In this document: in pieces, positions 28,217 through 37,108 of the stretch
Layout: each line of letters opens with the position of its first letter
How positions within the stretch are numbered: the first letter of the stretch is position 1
Source: Deltaproteobacteria bacterium
GTDB taxonomy: Bacteria > Desulfobacterota > Desulfuromonadia > Desulfuromonadales > BM103
Assembly: GCA_024636215.1 (NCBI GenBank)
Contig: JAGXHL010000092.1
Span: 76,713-140,712, forward strand
Reading direction: 5' to 3'
Length of the DNA stretch: 64,000 nucleotides
Notes under the pieces: generated by a model
What the model was told of the DNA's origin: nothing
The model's database searches: none
What the model saw: the letters and a program-made list of their open reading frames with translations, nothing else
Program-made: the position numbers and the translations under genes

Positions 28217-29122
28217 ATGAAAATCGCTATTATCTCGAGAAACTCGAAGCTCTATTCAACCAGTCGCATGGCCGAAGAGGCTGAGAAAAAAGGTCACGAC
28301 GTCCGCGTTATAGACCCTCTCCTCTGTTACATGACGATCGCCAGCCAGCGGCCGACCATCCATTACAAGGGTGAAGAGCTGAGCGGATTCGATGCTATTA
28401 TTCCACGCATCGGGGCTTCGATTACCTTTTACGGCACAGCCGTCGTCCGCCAGTTCGAAATGATGGGGGTCTACAACATCAACGAGTCTGTAGCAATCAG
28501 TCGCTCGCGTGACAAGCTGCGCAGCCTGCAGCTGCTTGCCCGCAAGGGCATTGGCTTACCCGTCACAGGGTTCGCCCATTCGACCCAATATACCAAAGAT
28601 CTGATCGATCTGGCCGGTGGAGCACCGCTGGTTATCAAGCTGCTTGAGGGAACCCAGGGGATCGGCGTGGTTTTAACTGAGACTGACAAAGCTGCGGAAA
28701 GTGTTATCGAAGCCTTCCGAGGACTGAAAGCCAATATTCTGGTCCAGGAATTTATCAAAGAGGCCGGTGGAGCCGATCTACGCTGTTTTGTTATTGGCGA
28801 CAAGGTGGTCGCGTCCATGAAGCGTCAGGGTGGAGAAGGAGAATTTCGTTCCAACCTGCACCGTGGCGGGAATGCCAGTATTGTCAGACTCACACCTCAG
28901 GAACGCCTGACCGCAGTACGGGCCGCCAAGATCATGGGCTTGAACGTTGCCGGCGTCGACCTGCTGCGCTCCAACCATGGGCCGGTTATTATGGAGGTCA
29001 ACTCTTCACCGGGGCTCGAAGGCATCGAGAAGGCAACGGAGAAAAACGTCGCCGGGATGATTATCGACTTCATCGAGAAACAGGGGAAACCGGGCAACAC
29101 CAAGACTCGGGGCAGGGGATGA
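28217..29122 (+). CDS. rimK: RimK-family alpha-L-glutamate ligase
   Basis: 301 residues from ATG at 28217, with AGGAGG at 28200-28205 contributed by the repeat edge; a longer frame into the repeat is not needed. The ATP-grasp fold has [18 protein letters not shown] near residues 137-154, [18 protein letters not shown] near 188-205, and the metal-binding end [17 protein letters not shown] near 254-270. The family adds glutamate to protein C-termini (ribosomal protein S6 in E. coli) or makes poly-glutamate. It overlaps the following deacylase gene by 4 bp, so the two are translationally coupled. Confidence 0.9.
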   Translation: MKIAIISRNSKLYSTSRMAEEAEKKGHDVRVIDPLLCYMTIASQRPTIHYKGEELSGFDAIIPRIGASITFYGTAVVRQFEMMGVYNINESVAISRSRDKLRSLQLLARKGIGLPVTGFAHSTQYTKDLIDLAGGAPLVIKLLEGTQGIGVVLTETDKAAESVIEAFRGLKANILVQEFIKEAGGADLRCFVIGDKVVASMKRQGGEGEFRSNLHRGGNASIVRLTPQERLTAVRAAKIMGLNVAGVDLLRSNHGPVIMEVNSSPGLEGIEKATEKNVAGMIIDFIEKQGKPGNTKTRGRG

Positions 29123-30150
29123 AGCGCCAAAAACCCTTCGCTTTTGGCGATGTAGAGATTAATGCTGAAGATCGTGCCACGATCGACCTGCCGATGGCCC
29201 GGCTCTACACTCACTCAGAGGTGACCCTGCCGGTTCACGTCGTACACGGCAAACTGGAAGGACCAACCCTTTTCGTCAGTGCGGCCATTCACGGCGATGA
29301 AATCAACGGCGTTGAAATCATCCGGCGGCTGCTGTGCAACAAGGCCCTGACACGGCTGAAGGGCACCCTGCTTGCGGTGCCGGTTGTCAACCCTTTTGGT
29401 TTCATTCAGCACTCGCGCTACCTTCCTGACCGGCGCGATTTGAACCGTTCTTTCCCGGGATCGGCGAAGGGGTCTCTGGCCAGTCGGATTGCTCACCTGT
29501 TCATGCAGGAGATTGTCTGCCGGGCCACCCACGGTATCGACATCCACACCGGCTCGAACTACCGCAGCAACCTGCCACAGATCCGTACCTCGATCGACGA
29601 CGCAGAAAACCTGCGACTGGCCAAAGCCTTCGGCACGCCGATGATCATTCATTCAGAGATTCGTGATGGTTCTCTGCGCGAAGCGGTCGCCGAGCAGGGG
29701 ATGCCGGTTCTCCTCTACGAAGCCGGTGAAGCCCTGTATTTCAACGAAAATGCCATCCGTTCAGGAATCCGCGGCATACTCAACGTCATGCGGGCGATCG
29801 GCATGCTGCCCAAGAGCCACAAGGCTCGTGCCAAGGAACCGTTGATCTCGAAAAAAACCAGCTGGGTGCGTGCTCCCAGGAGCGGCGTTTTCTTCAAACA
29901 TGCGTCACTCGGCAGCCTGGTCCGCAAGGGCGCCCTGCTTGGAGTAATCAATGACCCGCTGGGTGATGAGAGCGAGGCCGTCCACGCACCCCTCACCGGT
30001 GTCATCATCGGCCAGCTGACCTTGCCGTTGGTTCATGAGGGTGACGCGCTGGTCAACCTTGCCCGAGTGGAAAATTTGGGTGGAGCCGAGATTATCCTTG
30101 ATGATTACGCATCAAATCTCACTGAAGAGGATTTCGGTCTTGAGAGATAA
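29119..30150 (+). CDS. succinylglutamate desuccinylase/aspartoacylase-family zinc hydrolase
   Basis: 343 residues. ATG at 29119 overlaps the rimK stop (ATGA). The zinc-carboxypeptidase-like site shows [10 protein letters not shown] near residues 55-64 (His and Glu ligands) and [10 protein letters not shown] near 139-148 (third ligand His). [15 protein letters not shown] near 95-109 is also typical of AstE/AspA proteins. The C-terminal ~100 residues form a barrel-like domain ([20 protein letters not shown]). It probably removes an acyl or amino-acyl group. Coupling to RimK suggests a substrate related to glutamate modification, which is inference. Confidence 0.85.
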   Translation: MKRQKPFAFGDVEINAEDRATIDLPMARLYTHSEVTLPVHVVHGKLEGPTLFVSAAIHGDEINGVEIIRRLLCNKALTRLKGTLLAVPVVNPFGFIQHSRYLPDRRDLNRSFPGSAKGSLASRIAHLFMQEIVCRATHGIDIHTGSNYRSNLPQIRTSIDDAENLRLAKAFGTPMIIHSEIRDGSLREAVAEQGMPVLLYEAGEALYFNENAIRSGIRGILNVMRAIGMLPKSHKARAKEPLISKKTSWVRAPRSGVFFKHASLGSLVRKGALLGVINDPLGDESEAVHAPLTGVIIGQLTLPLVHEGDALVNLARVENLGGAEIILDDYASNLTEEDFGLER

Positions 30151-30192
30151 AAAGGTAAAAAGTTTCCTGCCTGTTTAAGGAGCAAATTAGCT

Positions 30193-31305
30193 ATGCATCC
30201 GAAAAAACTGCTCAATCTCGACTTTTTGAAACATCCTCTCAACAGGGAGATGTTCAAGATCAAAGCCAAGGAAATCGGCCTGCCGCCAGGCACTCTGGTT
30301 CATGTCGGCAGGCAGAGAACCGAGCAACCGCTCATCAGCCTGATTGACTACAGTCAGGAGCAGTTTACAACGCGTACCGACATCAGCCTCAGCGAAGCTG
30401 CCTCCTGCAAGGAAACGCCCTCGGTCAGCTGGATCAATCTGAGCGGTATCCATGACATCGGCATCATTGAAGAGTTCGGCCAGCATTTCGGCCTGCATCC
30501 GCTGGCTCTTGAAGACATACTCAATACCCAGCACAGGCCCAAGGTCGAAGAGATGGAAGGTTACTGCCTGATCATTCTCAAGATGCTTTTTTTCGATGAC
30601 GACACGCAGGCCATTGATACGGAGCAGGTCAGCATGGTTCTCGGCCCGCACTACGTGCTCACTTTTCAGGAGCGCGAGGGGGACGTCTTTGCAGGGGTCC
30701 GGGGCCGTCTGCAACGCAGCCATGGCAGAATCCGCCAACGTGGCCCCGATTATCTGACATACGCCCTGGTCGATTCAATTGTCGACAGCTACTTTCACAT
30801 TCTGGAGAAAGTCGGTGACAATCTGGCCCAACTTGAAGAAGATCTGATCAATGACCCTGACAAATCGACTTTGGCCAGAATTCACCACTATAAACGCCAG
30901 CTGCAGATGTTGCGTAAGTCGGTGTGGCCTCTGCGCGAAGTCATAAGTGAACTGTATAAAGAAGAATCCCCCGTCGTCGTTGAAGGGACCCGGATCTTTC
31001 TACGCGACCTCTATGATCATACGGTCCAGGTGCTCGACACGGTGGAAATTTTTCGCGACTCGATCTCAGGCTTACAGGACCTCTACATGTCGGCAGTCAG
31101 CAATCGCATGAATGAAATCATGAAAGTTTTAACCATCATGGCGTCCATCTTCATTCCCTTGACCTTTATCGCCGGAGTTTACGGCATGAATTTCGAGTAT
31201 ATCCCGGAGCTTACATGGCACTGGGGCTACTTCGCAGTCTGGGGGGTGATGATTGCCTGCATGATCGGCATGCTCATCTTCTTCAGAAGGAAAAAGTGGT
31301 TATGA
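30193..31305 (+). CDS. corA: magnesium/cobalt transporter CorA
   Basis: 370 residues from ATG at 30193, behind AAGGAG. A large N-terminal cytoplasmic domain and long helix are followed by two membrane helices at the end. Between them is the pore signature YGMNFEYIPELTW. The C-terminus FFRRKKWL is typical. It forms a pentameric inner-membrane channel for Mg2+ uptake. It is co-directional with rimK and the hydrolase and overlaps the MscS gene by 4 bp, a common corA arrangement. Confidence 0.93.
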   Translation: MHPKKLLNLDFLKHPLNREMFKIKAKEIGLPPGTLVHVGRQRTEQPLISLIDYSQEQFTTRTDISLSEAASCKETPSVSWINLSGIHDIGIIEEFGQHFGLHPLALEDILNTQHRPKVEEMEGYCLIILKMLFFDDDTQAIDTEQVSMVLGPHYVLTFQEREGDVFAGVRGRLQRSHGRIRQRGPDYLTYALVDSIVDSYFHILEKVGDNLAQLEEDLINDPDKSTLARIHHYKRQLQMLRKSVWPLREVISELYKEESPVVVEGTRIFLRDLYDHTVQVLDTVEIFRDSISGLQDLYMSAVSNRMNEIMKVLTIMASIFIPLTFIAGVYGMNFEYIPELTWHWGYFAVWGVMIACMIGMLIFFRRKKWL

Positions 31306-33794
31306 AGCGACATAAACACTCCATACTCACGGACCTCATCAGGTTCACAGTTTGCCTGTGCCTGCTAACCTGGGTCCCTGGCATCGCTCAATCCCGCGCC
31401 CAAGTGGCTCCCGGAGCAGAGACGCCCGCAGCAGAGACGCCCGTGGAAGAGAGAGTGCTTCCAGGCCTCAATGAGGTCATCCCTCAGGCGAATGCCGTCA
31501 ACGCCGGTTTGACTGCTGCGGAGGCCGTCATCGCCCAGGCTGACACACTGGAGCAGGCCCATCAGAAACTCGCCGAGGTGGCCGACGCACTCAAGGTGGT
31601 GGAAGCACAGTTCACCAACTGGGAGGATGCTGTCAACTGGCCGCTCAACCGCCTGATGACGGCCGAGACCCGTTATTCACAGATTGATAAGGAGCAGAAG
31701 GAGCAGTTCGATGTCCTTGCCGGGCTTTTCAAAAATCTTGAAGACCTTCGCACAACCTGGACAGAGGAAAAGAGCTTCTGGCAGAAGTGGCATAAAGCTC
31801 TGCGCAAATCAGAAGTCGAGATCCCGGAGGACGTCTTCACCAAAACCCGGAAGAACATTGACGATCTTCTTGAGCGTATCTCTGCGGCCTCGACAAAAAT
31901 GCTCAAGGTGCAGGAAGAGTTTTCTGCGGAGCGGGAACTTCTCGACAGCCGACTGCTGCTCATCGACAAAACTCTCGAGCAGTTACGGCAGGAGACCTTC
32001 CGACGGAATGCCTTTTCGCTGTTCAGTCTCGACTATTACCAGCAATTGACCCCCGAGATGTTTGCGGAATACCGCGCAAATTTTATCTCGACGATCAGGC
32101 TTCCTGACGGATTCTGGCAACGCCACGGCTGGATTATCATTGTGGAGTTGATTTCCACCCTCGTACTGGTGAGCCTGCTTACATTACGTCGCAAAAGATC
32201 CAGACCGATTTCCTCTGAATGGCGATTCCTTTTTGAACACCCGATCGCCGGAGCCATCTTCGTCACTCTGGCGGCAACCGGCAGCCTCTACGAAAACATC
32301 CCGCCCTCCTGGGGTTGGCTCATGCTGACGATTGCAATGATCGCCGGCACCGTTCTGGTTGCAGCCATGGCTGAGAACAACCGTCGCAGACGTTTGATCA
32401 TTGCTTTAGCCATTGTCTATCTGGTATCGGAAGTCCTCAAAGTCAGCGGCCTGCCGACACCCGCTTACCAGCTTTATGAAGTTCTTCTTTGCGCCATTGC
32501 TGCCCCAGCCTGCCTGCTGATCGCTCGCCGCAGGCGGCGCAGGGAGCCGGGCAAATTCGGGCCATATCTGGCCTCACTCTATCTGATCAGCCTGGTCGCC
32601 CTGGTTGGTCTGGTTACGGCGCTGCTCGGTTTCGCAACCCTCTCGATCCACCTGATCGAAGCCGTGCTCGGAACCATCATCATCGTCTTTATGGTGCGCA
32701 TGATGATTCATCTGGCCGATGGCGGCATCACCGAGTTATTGCGTCTTGACTGGGTCATGGCTCGGCAACTGGTCATCAAGCTGGGCATCAGCACCGGCGA
32801 CCGGCTCAAGACTCTGGCCCGCATTTTCATCCTGATCAACGCCGGCCTATATCTGCTGGTGGTGTGGGGCGTCTACAATGACACAGATGAAGCCCTGTCA
32901 ACACTTTTGAGCTACGAATATACGATTGGCGGCTTCAGCATTTCGGTCTACATGGTCTCCATGGTGATACTGGTCCTCTACCTGACCAATCTGGTGTCCT
33001 GGGTCTTGCAGGCCCTTGCCGATGCCCATTACATGACACCTCGCAAGATCGACTACGGCGTTCAAGCCGCACTGAAAAGGCTGCTGCATTATACCCTCTT
33101 TACCATCGGCTTCTTTATCGCCGTCAGCATGGCCAGCCTCGATCTGCAAAAGTTTACGATCATCGCCGGCGCTCTCGGCGTCGGCATCGGTTTTGGCCTG
33201 CAGAACATCGTCAACAATTTCGTCAGCGGACTGATCCTGCTTTTCGAACGCCCCGTCAAAGTAGGCGACACCATCAACATCGATGATCAGTGGGGGACCA
33301 TTACCCGGATAGGCATGCGTTCAACGGTTTTCGAAACACTCGACCGCTCCGAAATTATTGTGCCCAACTCGGACCTGATCTCACAAAAAGTCACCAACTG
33401 GACCTTTACCACCAACATTTCACGCATCGTCTTGACTGTCGGCGTCGCCTATGGCAGTCCGCTTGACAAAGTTCTGGAGATTCTCACGCGGGTGGCGCAA
33501 GAACACCTCGAGATCCTCAAGGACCCTGAGCCATCGGCAATCTTCACCGGTTTCGGGGAGAGCTCCATCGATTTTGAGCTGCGCGTGTGGATCTCCGACA
33601 TCAATAAGCGGCTCAAGGTTAAAAGCGAGTTAGGCCAGGCCGTCGATCGCCATTTCCGTGAGGAAGGTATCACCATCCCCTTTCCTCAGCGAGACCTTCA
33701 TCTGCGTTCAATCGAGGAGGATTTACGCTCCGCGTTGTTGCGGCCAAAGCCGAAAGAGGGAGAACCCGCCTCCAACGACGGCAAGCCTCAATAA
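31302..33794 (+). CDS. large mechanosensitive channel of the MscS superfamily (MscK/MscM-like)
   Basis: 830 residues from ATG at 31302, overlapping the corA stop as ATGA. A signal peptide (about 1-33) and a ~220-residue periplasmic coiled-coil region are followed by about eleven membrane helices. The C-terminal MscS core has LGVGIGFGLQNIVNNFVSGL (pore helix), PVKVGDTINIDDQWGTI and SEIIVPNSDLISQKVTNW. The size and periplasmic extension resemble MscK/YbiO-type channels. Role: osmotic safety valve. Its 3' end overlaps the convergent selenoprotein gene by 7 bp. Confidence 0.88.
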   Translation: MKRHKHSILTDLIRFTVCLCLLTWVPGIAQSRAQVAPGAETPAAETPVEERVLPGLNEVIPQANAVNAGLTAAEAVIAQADTLEQAHQKLAEVADALKVVEAQFTNWEDAVNWPLNRLMTAETRYSQIDKEQKEQFDVLAGLFKNLEDLRTTWTEEKSFWQKWHKALRKSEVEIPEDVFTKTRKNIDDLLERISAASTKMLKVQEEFSAERELLDSRLLLIDKTLEQLRQETFRRNAFSLFSLDYYQQLTPEMFAEYRANFISTIRLPDGFWQRHGWIIIVELISTLVLVSLLTLRRKRSRPISSEWRFLFEHPIAGAIFVTLAATGSLYENIPPSWGWLMLTIAMIAGTVLVAAMAENNRRRRLIIALAIVYLVSEVLKVSGLPTPAYQLYEVLLCAIAAPACLLIARRRRRREPGKFGPYLASLYLISLVALVGLVTALLGFATLSIHLIEAVLGTIIIVFMVRMMIHLADGGITELLRLDWVMARQLVIKLGISTGDRLKTLARIFILINAGLYLLVVWGVYNDTDEALSTLLSYEYTIGGFSISVYMVSMVILVLYLTNLVSWVLQALADAHYMTPRKIDYGVQAALKRLLHYTLFTIGFFIAVSMASLDLQKFTIIAGALGVGIGFGLQNIVNNFVSGLILLFERPVKVGDTINIDDQWGTITRIGMRSTVFETLDRSEIIVPNSDLISQKVTNWTFTTNISRIVLTVGVAYGSPLDKVLEILTRVAQEHLEILKDPEPSAIFTGFGESSIDFELRVWISDINKRLKVKSELGQAVDRHFREEGITIPFPQRDLHLRSIEEDLRSALLRPKPKEGEPASNDGKPQ

Positions 33795-34267
33795 GCCTGC
33801 AGGTTGCCGATCTCCCGGAGGAGACTCTCATTATCCGGCATGCCCTTGTGCACGTAGCGAATAATGCCGGACCGATCAATCAGATAGGTAATCCGCCCAC
33901 CGCCGTAAAGCTTGCGAATGGTGCCATCATCGACCAGCAGAGGAAAGCTCAAGCCGAGCTGGCTGGCAAAATCCTTATGGGTCTCCAAGCTATCGCCACT
34001 CACGCCCAGAACCTGGGCGTCGAGCTCTTCAAAACGAACGATATCGTTTTGAAAAGCCGTCATTTCATTCGTTCAGCCAGAGGTGAAATCGGCATAGTAA
34101 AGGGCCAGAACCACCGGCCCTTTCTTCAGAACCTGACTGAGAATGAGCTCCCCTTCGGTCGATCTGGCCGTAAAATCGGGAGCCGCGTCACCGATCTGCA
34201 GAGCTGCGGCATTGGTAGACAGCAAGGTCGCAACGACAACAGCACCAGCACGTATCAATCGTTTCAT
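33788..34267 (-). CDS. selenocysteine-containing peroxiredoxin-like (AhpC/TSA) protein, exported
   Basis: 159 residues if TGA at 34073-34075 is read as selenocysteine. ATG at 34267 follows AAAGGAGG. A signal peptide (MKRLIRAGAVVVATLLST) ends near residue 22. A thioredoxin-fold domain follows: IGDAAPDFTARSTEGE, then VVLALYYADFTSG-U65-TNEMTAFQ. This is the peroxiredoxin active-site pattern TPGCT with Sec in place of the peroxidatic Cys. The same frame continues as VLGVSGDSLETHKDFASQLG and ITYLIDRSGIIRYVHKGM, both classic for the family, so the stop cannot be the true end. A bSECIS hairpin lies at 34025-34056. There is no Cys anywhere in the protein, so any resolving thiol must come from a partner. 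It should reduce peroxides in the periplasm. Confidence 0.88.
34025..34056 (-). promoter_or_regulatory. bacterial SECIS element for Sec incorporation
   Basis: On the mRNA, CUUUUCAAAACGA pairs with UCGUUUUGAAGAG (13 bp, one U-G pair) around the loop UAUCGU. The loop starts 30 nt after the UGA, within the distance known for bacterial SECIS elements (about 16-37 nt), and contains a GU dinucleotide as expected for SelB binding. Confidence 0.8.
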
Positions 34268-34413
34268 CAGAACCTCCTTTCGCCTTTATGGAAAAATATC
34301 AGAAGAAATTTCAAAAACCAGAGCCTGACGATTTTTTTCGTGCTCAAAAAAGACGCGCAAACCACCGGTTGTTCGTCGAACAAGCAAGTCAAGGGATGCA
34401 GGCAGGGAAAACC

Positions 34414-35952
34414 TTAACTTCTTATTACCTTTGGCTTACCAGCATCGTCTGCAAAGCGCTGCGGACCATGCAGAACAGCTTTACCTGAGGCCTTTACAAT
34501 GCCTTTCAGCATGCCGTTAAACATATAATGATGGAAGGGCAGGACAGCATACCAGTAGAGGATTCCCAATAACCCCCGGGGCAAAAAACGAGCGATCTGC
34601 TGCAGTTCAACCTGCCCATCATCACGCTCTTTTATACGAAACGAAAGAACCGCTTCGCCAGGCAATTTCATTTCGGCAGAGAGCATCAAAGAATGAGGCT
34701 TTTGCACGTCGACCACCCGCCAGAAGTCAAGGGCGTCGCCGGGATAAAGTTCTGTCTGGCTACGACGCCCCCGGCACAAGCCAACCCCACCACAGAGTCG
34801 ATCTATGAACCCTCGGATCTGCCATAGCCAATTGGCATAATAATAACCATTTGCACCACCAATCGAGTTTATCGCCGGCCAGACCTCCTCCACGTGTGCC
34901 CGCAGAATAACTTTTCGCGAATCATCGTAGAAACTGCCTCCCGCCCAGCCAGGATCACCAGGAAGGCTCCATTCTGCCGGACGGATTTGTCCAGAATCTC
35001 TCCAGGAGGTTTCCACTTGGTGTTGTCTGACGCGGTCAAGAGCCAGCCGAATTGCTTTACGGGCACCAAAAAGGTCCTGAGGAAGAAGCTCTTTAATATG
35101 GTTTTCCTGACAAATCACCGGGTTACTCAAGCCCTCGGCCAAAGGCCTCGCAATGGAGGACGGCACAGGGGTCACAAGATGGATCCAGTATGAGCTGAGA
35201 CGCGGGGTGAGCACCGGAACCGGAATCACCAGTCTGCGCCGCAGCCCTGCCTCCTGAGTATAGATTTCCATCAATTTTCGATAGTTGGTCACATCTGGCT
35301 GCCCTATGTCAAAAGTCTTTCCAAGTGTTTTCGGTTCTCCAATACAGCCGACCAGATAGTAGAGGACATTTCTGACACCGATCGGTTGACAGGGGGTGTC
35401 GAGCCAGCGTGGCGTAATCATGATCGGCAGACGATCAACCAGGTAACGCAGAATCTCAAAAGAGGCACTGCCCGAGCCGATGATCATCGCCGCACGCAGG
35501 ATGGTCACAGGAACCGGCCCATGGCGCAGAATATCACCCACTTCCGCCCTCGATTGCAGGTGGTGGCTGAGCTGTCCCCGCTGCTCGCCCAGGCCACTCA
35601 AGTAGACGATCTGTTCAAGTTTTTCTGCTGCAGCGGCTTCGGCCATATTACGGGCGGCCTGACGATCGGTTGAGGCGAAATCCTTGACTCCGGGAGTCAT
35701 GGAATGAACCAGATAGTAGGCGGCGCGGCAACCGGCCAGAGCTTTTTGCAGCGACGACTTGATCAGAACATCGCCTTTGACGATTTCCAGCTTCGGGTGT
35801 TGTGCCCAGGGACGGTTGCGGAGTTTCTCCGGAGCACGGGCGAGAGCTCGAACATGATAGCCGGCATCCAGCAGCTGGGGAACAAGCCGGCCCCCGATGT
35901 ATCCGGTTGCTCCGGCGACCAAAATGGCTTTCGAGCTTTTTTTTGTCGTCAT
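34414..35952 (-). CDS. NAD(P)-binding SDR protein with a C-terminal DUF2867 domain
   Basis: 512 residues from ATG at 35952. The N-terminal Rossmann domain has ILVAGATGYIGGRLVPQLL (residues 10-28), followed by an extended-SDR body (AAYYLVHSM, IVYLSGLGEQ, VTILRAAMIIGSGS). The C-terminal ~150 residues match DUF2867 (SRKVILRAHVEEVWPAINSI; YPGDALDFWRVVDV). The fusion is a known family layout, but its substrate is unknown. It follows the DUF523/DUF1722 gene by 28 bp on the same strand, so the two form an operon. Confidence 0.8.
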   Translation of the reverse strand: MTTKKSSKAILVAGATGYIGGRLVPQLLDAGYHVRALARAPEKLRNRPWAQHPKLEIVKGDVLIKSSLQKALAGCRAAYYLVHSMTPGVKDFASTDRQAARNMAEAAAAEKLEQIVYLSGLGEQRGQLSHHLQSRAEVGDILRHGPVPVTILRAAMIIGSGSASFEILRYLVDRLPIMITPRWLDTPCQPIGVRNVLYYLVGCIGEPKTLGKTFDIGQPDVTNYRKLMEIYTQEAGLRRRLVIPVPVLTPRLSSYWIHLVTPVPSSIARPLAEGLSNPVICQENHIKELLPQDLFGARKAIRLALDRVRQHQVETSWRDSGQIRPAEWSLPGDPGWAGGSFYDDSRKVILRAHVEEVWPAINSIGGANGYYYANWLWQIRGFIDRLCGGVGLCRGRRSQTELYPGDALDFWRVVDVQKPHSLMLSAEMKLPGEAVLSFRIKERDDGQVELQQIARFLPRGLLGILYWYAVLPFHHYMFNGMLKGIVKASGKAVLHGPQRFADDAGKPKVIRS

Positions 35953-35980
35953 AAAACCTCTGTTACAGAAAGATTATGGG

Positions 35981-36934
35981 TTAGACATGATTGCGCAGTT
36001 GCAATTCCGCCGGGTGAGGGTTGAGATAAAACTGTTGTCTCAGATATTCCTGATCATACTTGCGCACAAAATGGTTGAGCAGGGTAATCGGTACAATCAG
36101 AGGGATTTGCCGAGCCCGGTAGCGATCAATGATACTGAGCACCTCTTGTTTTTCATCTGCGCTGAGCTGTCGTTTGAAGTAACCGAGGATATGTTGCAAA
36201 ACATTCACATGCTTCGCCAGGGTCGTTCTTAAGCGCAGAGCTTGAACCAGAAGGGCCAGGTAACGCTGAAAAAGTTCTCGATCCTCCATCGCTTCAGTCG
36301 CTGCAACCAGCTTGCCCATCTGTCGATAGAGTTCTGTGCTATGTGCCAGCAGCAGCAGTTTATGCCGGGTATGAAAATCCACCAGTTTGCCCCGGGTCAT
36401 GCCTGCGGCTGCGGTATCCCTCCAACGCTTGAGGACAAAAATGGTTTCAATAAAATTCTCACGCAAGCCGGGGTCATGCAGCCGGCCATCTTCTTCAACG
36501 GGCAGCAAAGGGAAATGCGCCATGAACACCTGGGCGAAGAGTCCGACTCCCTGTTTATTGGGCACACCATTGCGGTCATAAAGCTTGACCCTTTCCATGC
36601 CGCTGCTGGGCGATTTCGATTTAAAGACAAAGCCGCAGAGGTCTTTTTTTTCCAGCTCCATCACCTTTTTTTGTGCCCATAGCTGCATCGCTTCGGTAAT
36701 ATCCTCGCCAGTTTTGGAGAAAACCAGACGTTGCGATTCCGGGTCACCGACCAGGCGCAAGGTTTCCCGGGGTGTCGGCAAACCCATCTCGACTTCGGGG
36801 CAAACAGGCACAAACTCGACGAACCGCCCGAGAGTCCCGGTCAAAAACCGATCGAGCTTGTGCCCCCCATCGAAACGTACCTTTTCTCCGAGCAGGCAGG
36901 AGCTGACTCCCAGGCGAATTTTGGTTTCCGGCAT
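35981..36934 (-). CDS. DUF523 and DUF1722 fusion protein
   Basis: 317 residues from ATG at 36934, behind AAAGGAGA; a start at 36964 lacks support. The N-terminal DUF523 part contains LGVSSCLLGEKVRFDGGHK (residues 7-25) and VCPEVEMGLPTPRE. The C-terminal DUF1722 (YbgA-like) part starts around 195 (DFHTRHKLLLLAHSTELYRQ) and includes LNHFVRKYDQEYLRQQFYL. The function of both domains is unknown; YbgA in E. coli lies beside photolyase. Here the downstream partner is an SDR. Confidence 0.85.
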   Translation of the reverse strand: MPETKIRLGVSSCLLGEKVRFDGGHKLDRFLTGTLGRFVEFVPVCPEVEMGLPTPRETLRLVGDPESQRLVFSKTGEDITEAMQLWAQKKVMELEKKDLCGFVFKSKSPSSGMERVKLYDRNGVPNKQGVGLFAQVFMAHFPLLPVEEDGRLHDPGLRENFIETIFVLKRWRDTAAAGMTRGKLVDFHTRHKLLLLAHSTELYRQMGKLVAATEAMEDRELFQRYLALLVQALRLRTTLAKHVNVLQHILGYFKRQLSADEKQEVLSIIDRYRARQIPLIVPITLLNHFVRKYDQEYLRQQFYLNPHPAELQLRNHV

Positions 36935-37108
36935 AAGATCTCCTTTTGAAAGCAGATTACACAAAGATTACCATGATAAGGTGTCTTTTGTTTTCGGAGG
37001 CTTGATTTGTCTTGTTATTCTGGGACAATTTTCTCATTAACATCATGGCCGGCAACAACCTGTTGATGAACAAAGAGTCGGGCCCGTTTCAGTAAGGAAT
37101 TGCGCAAA

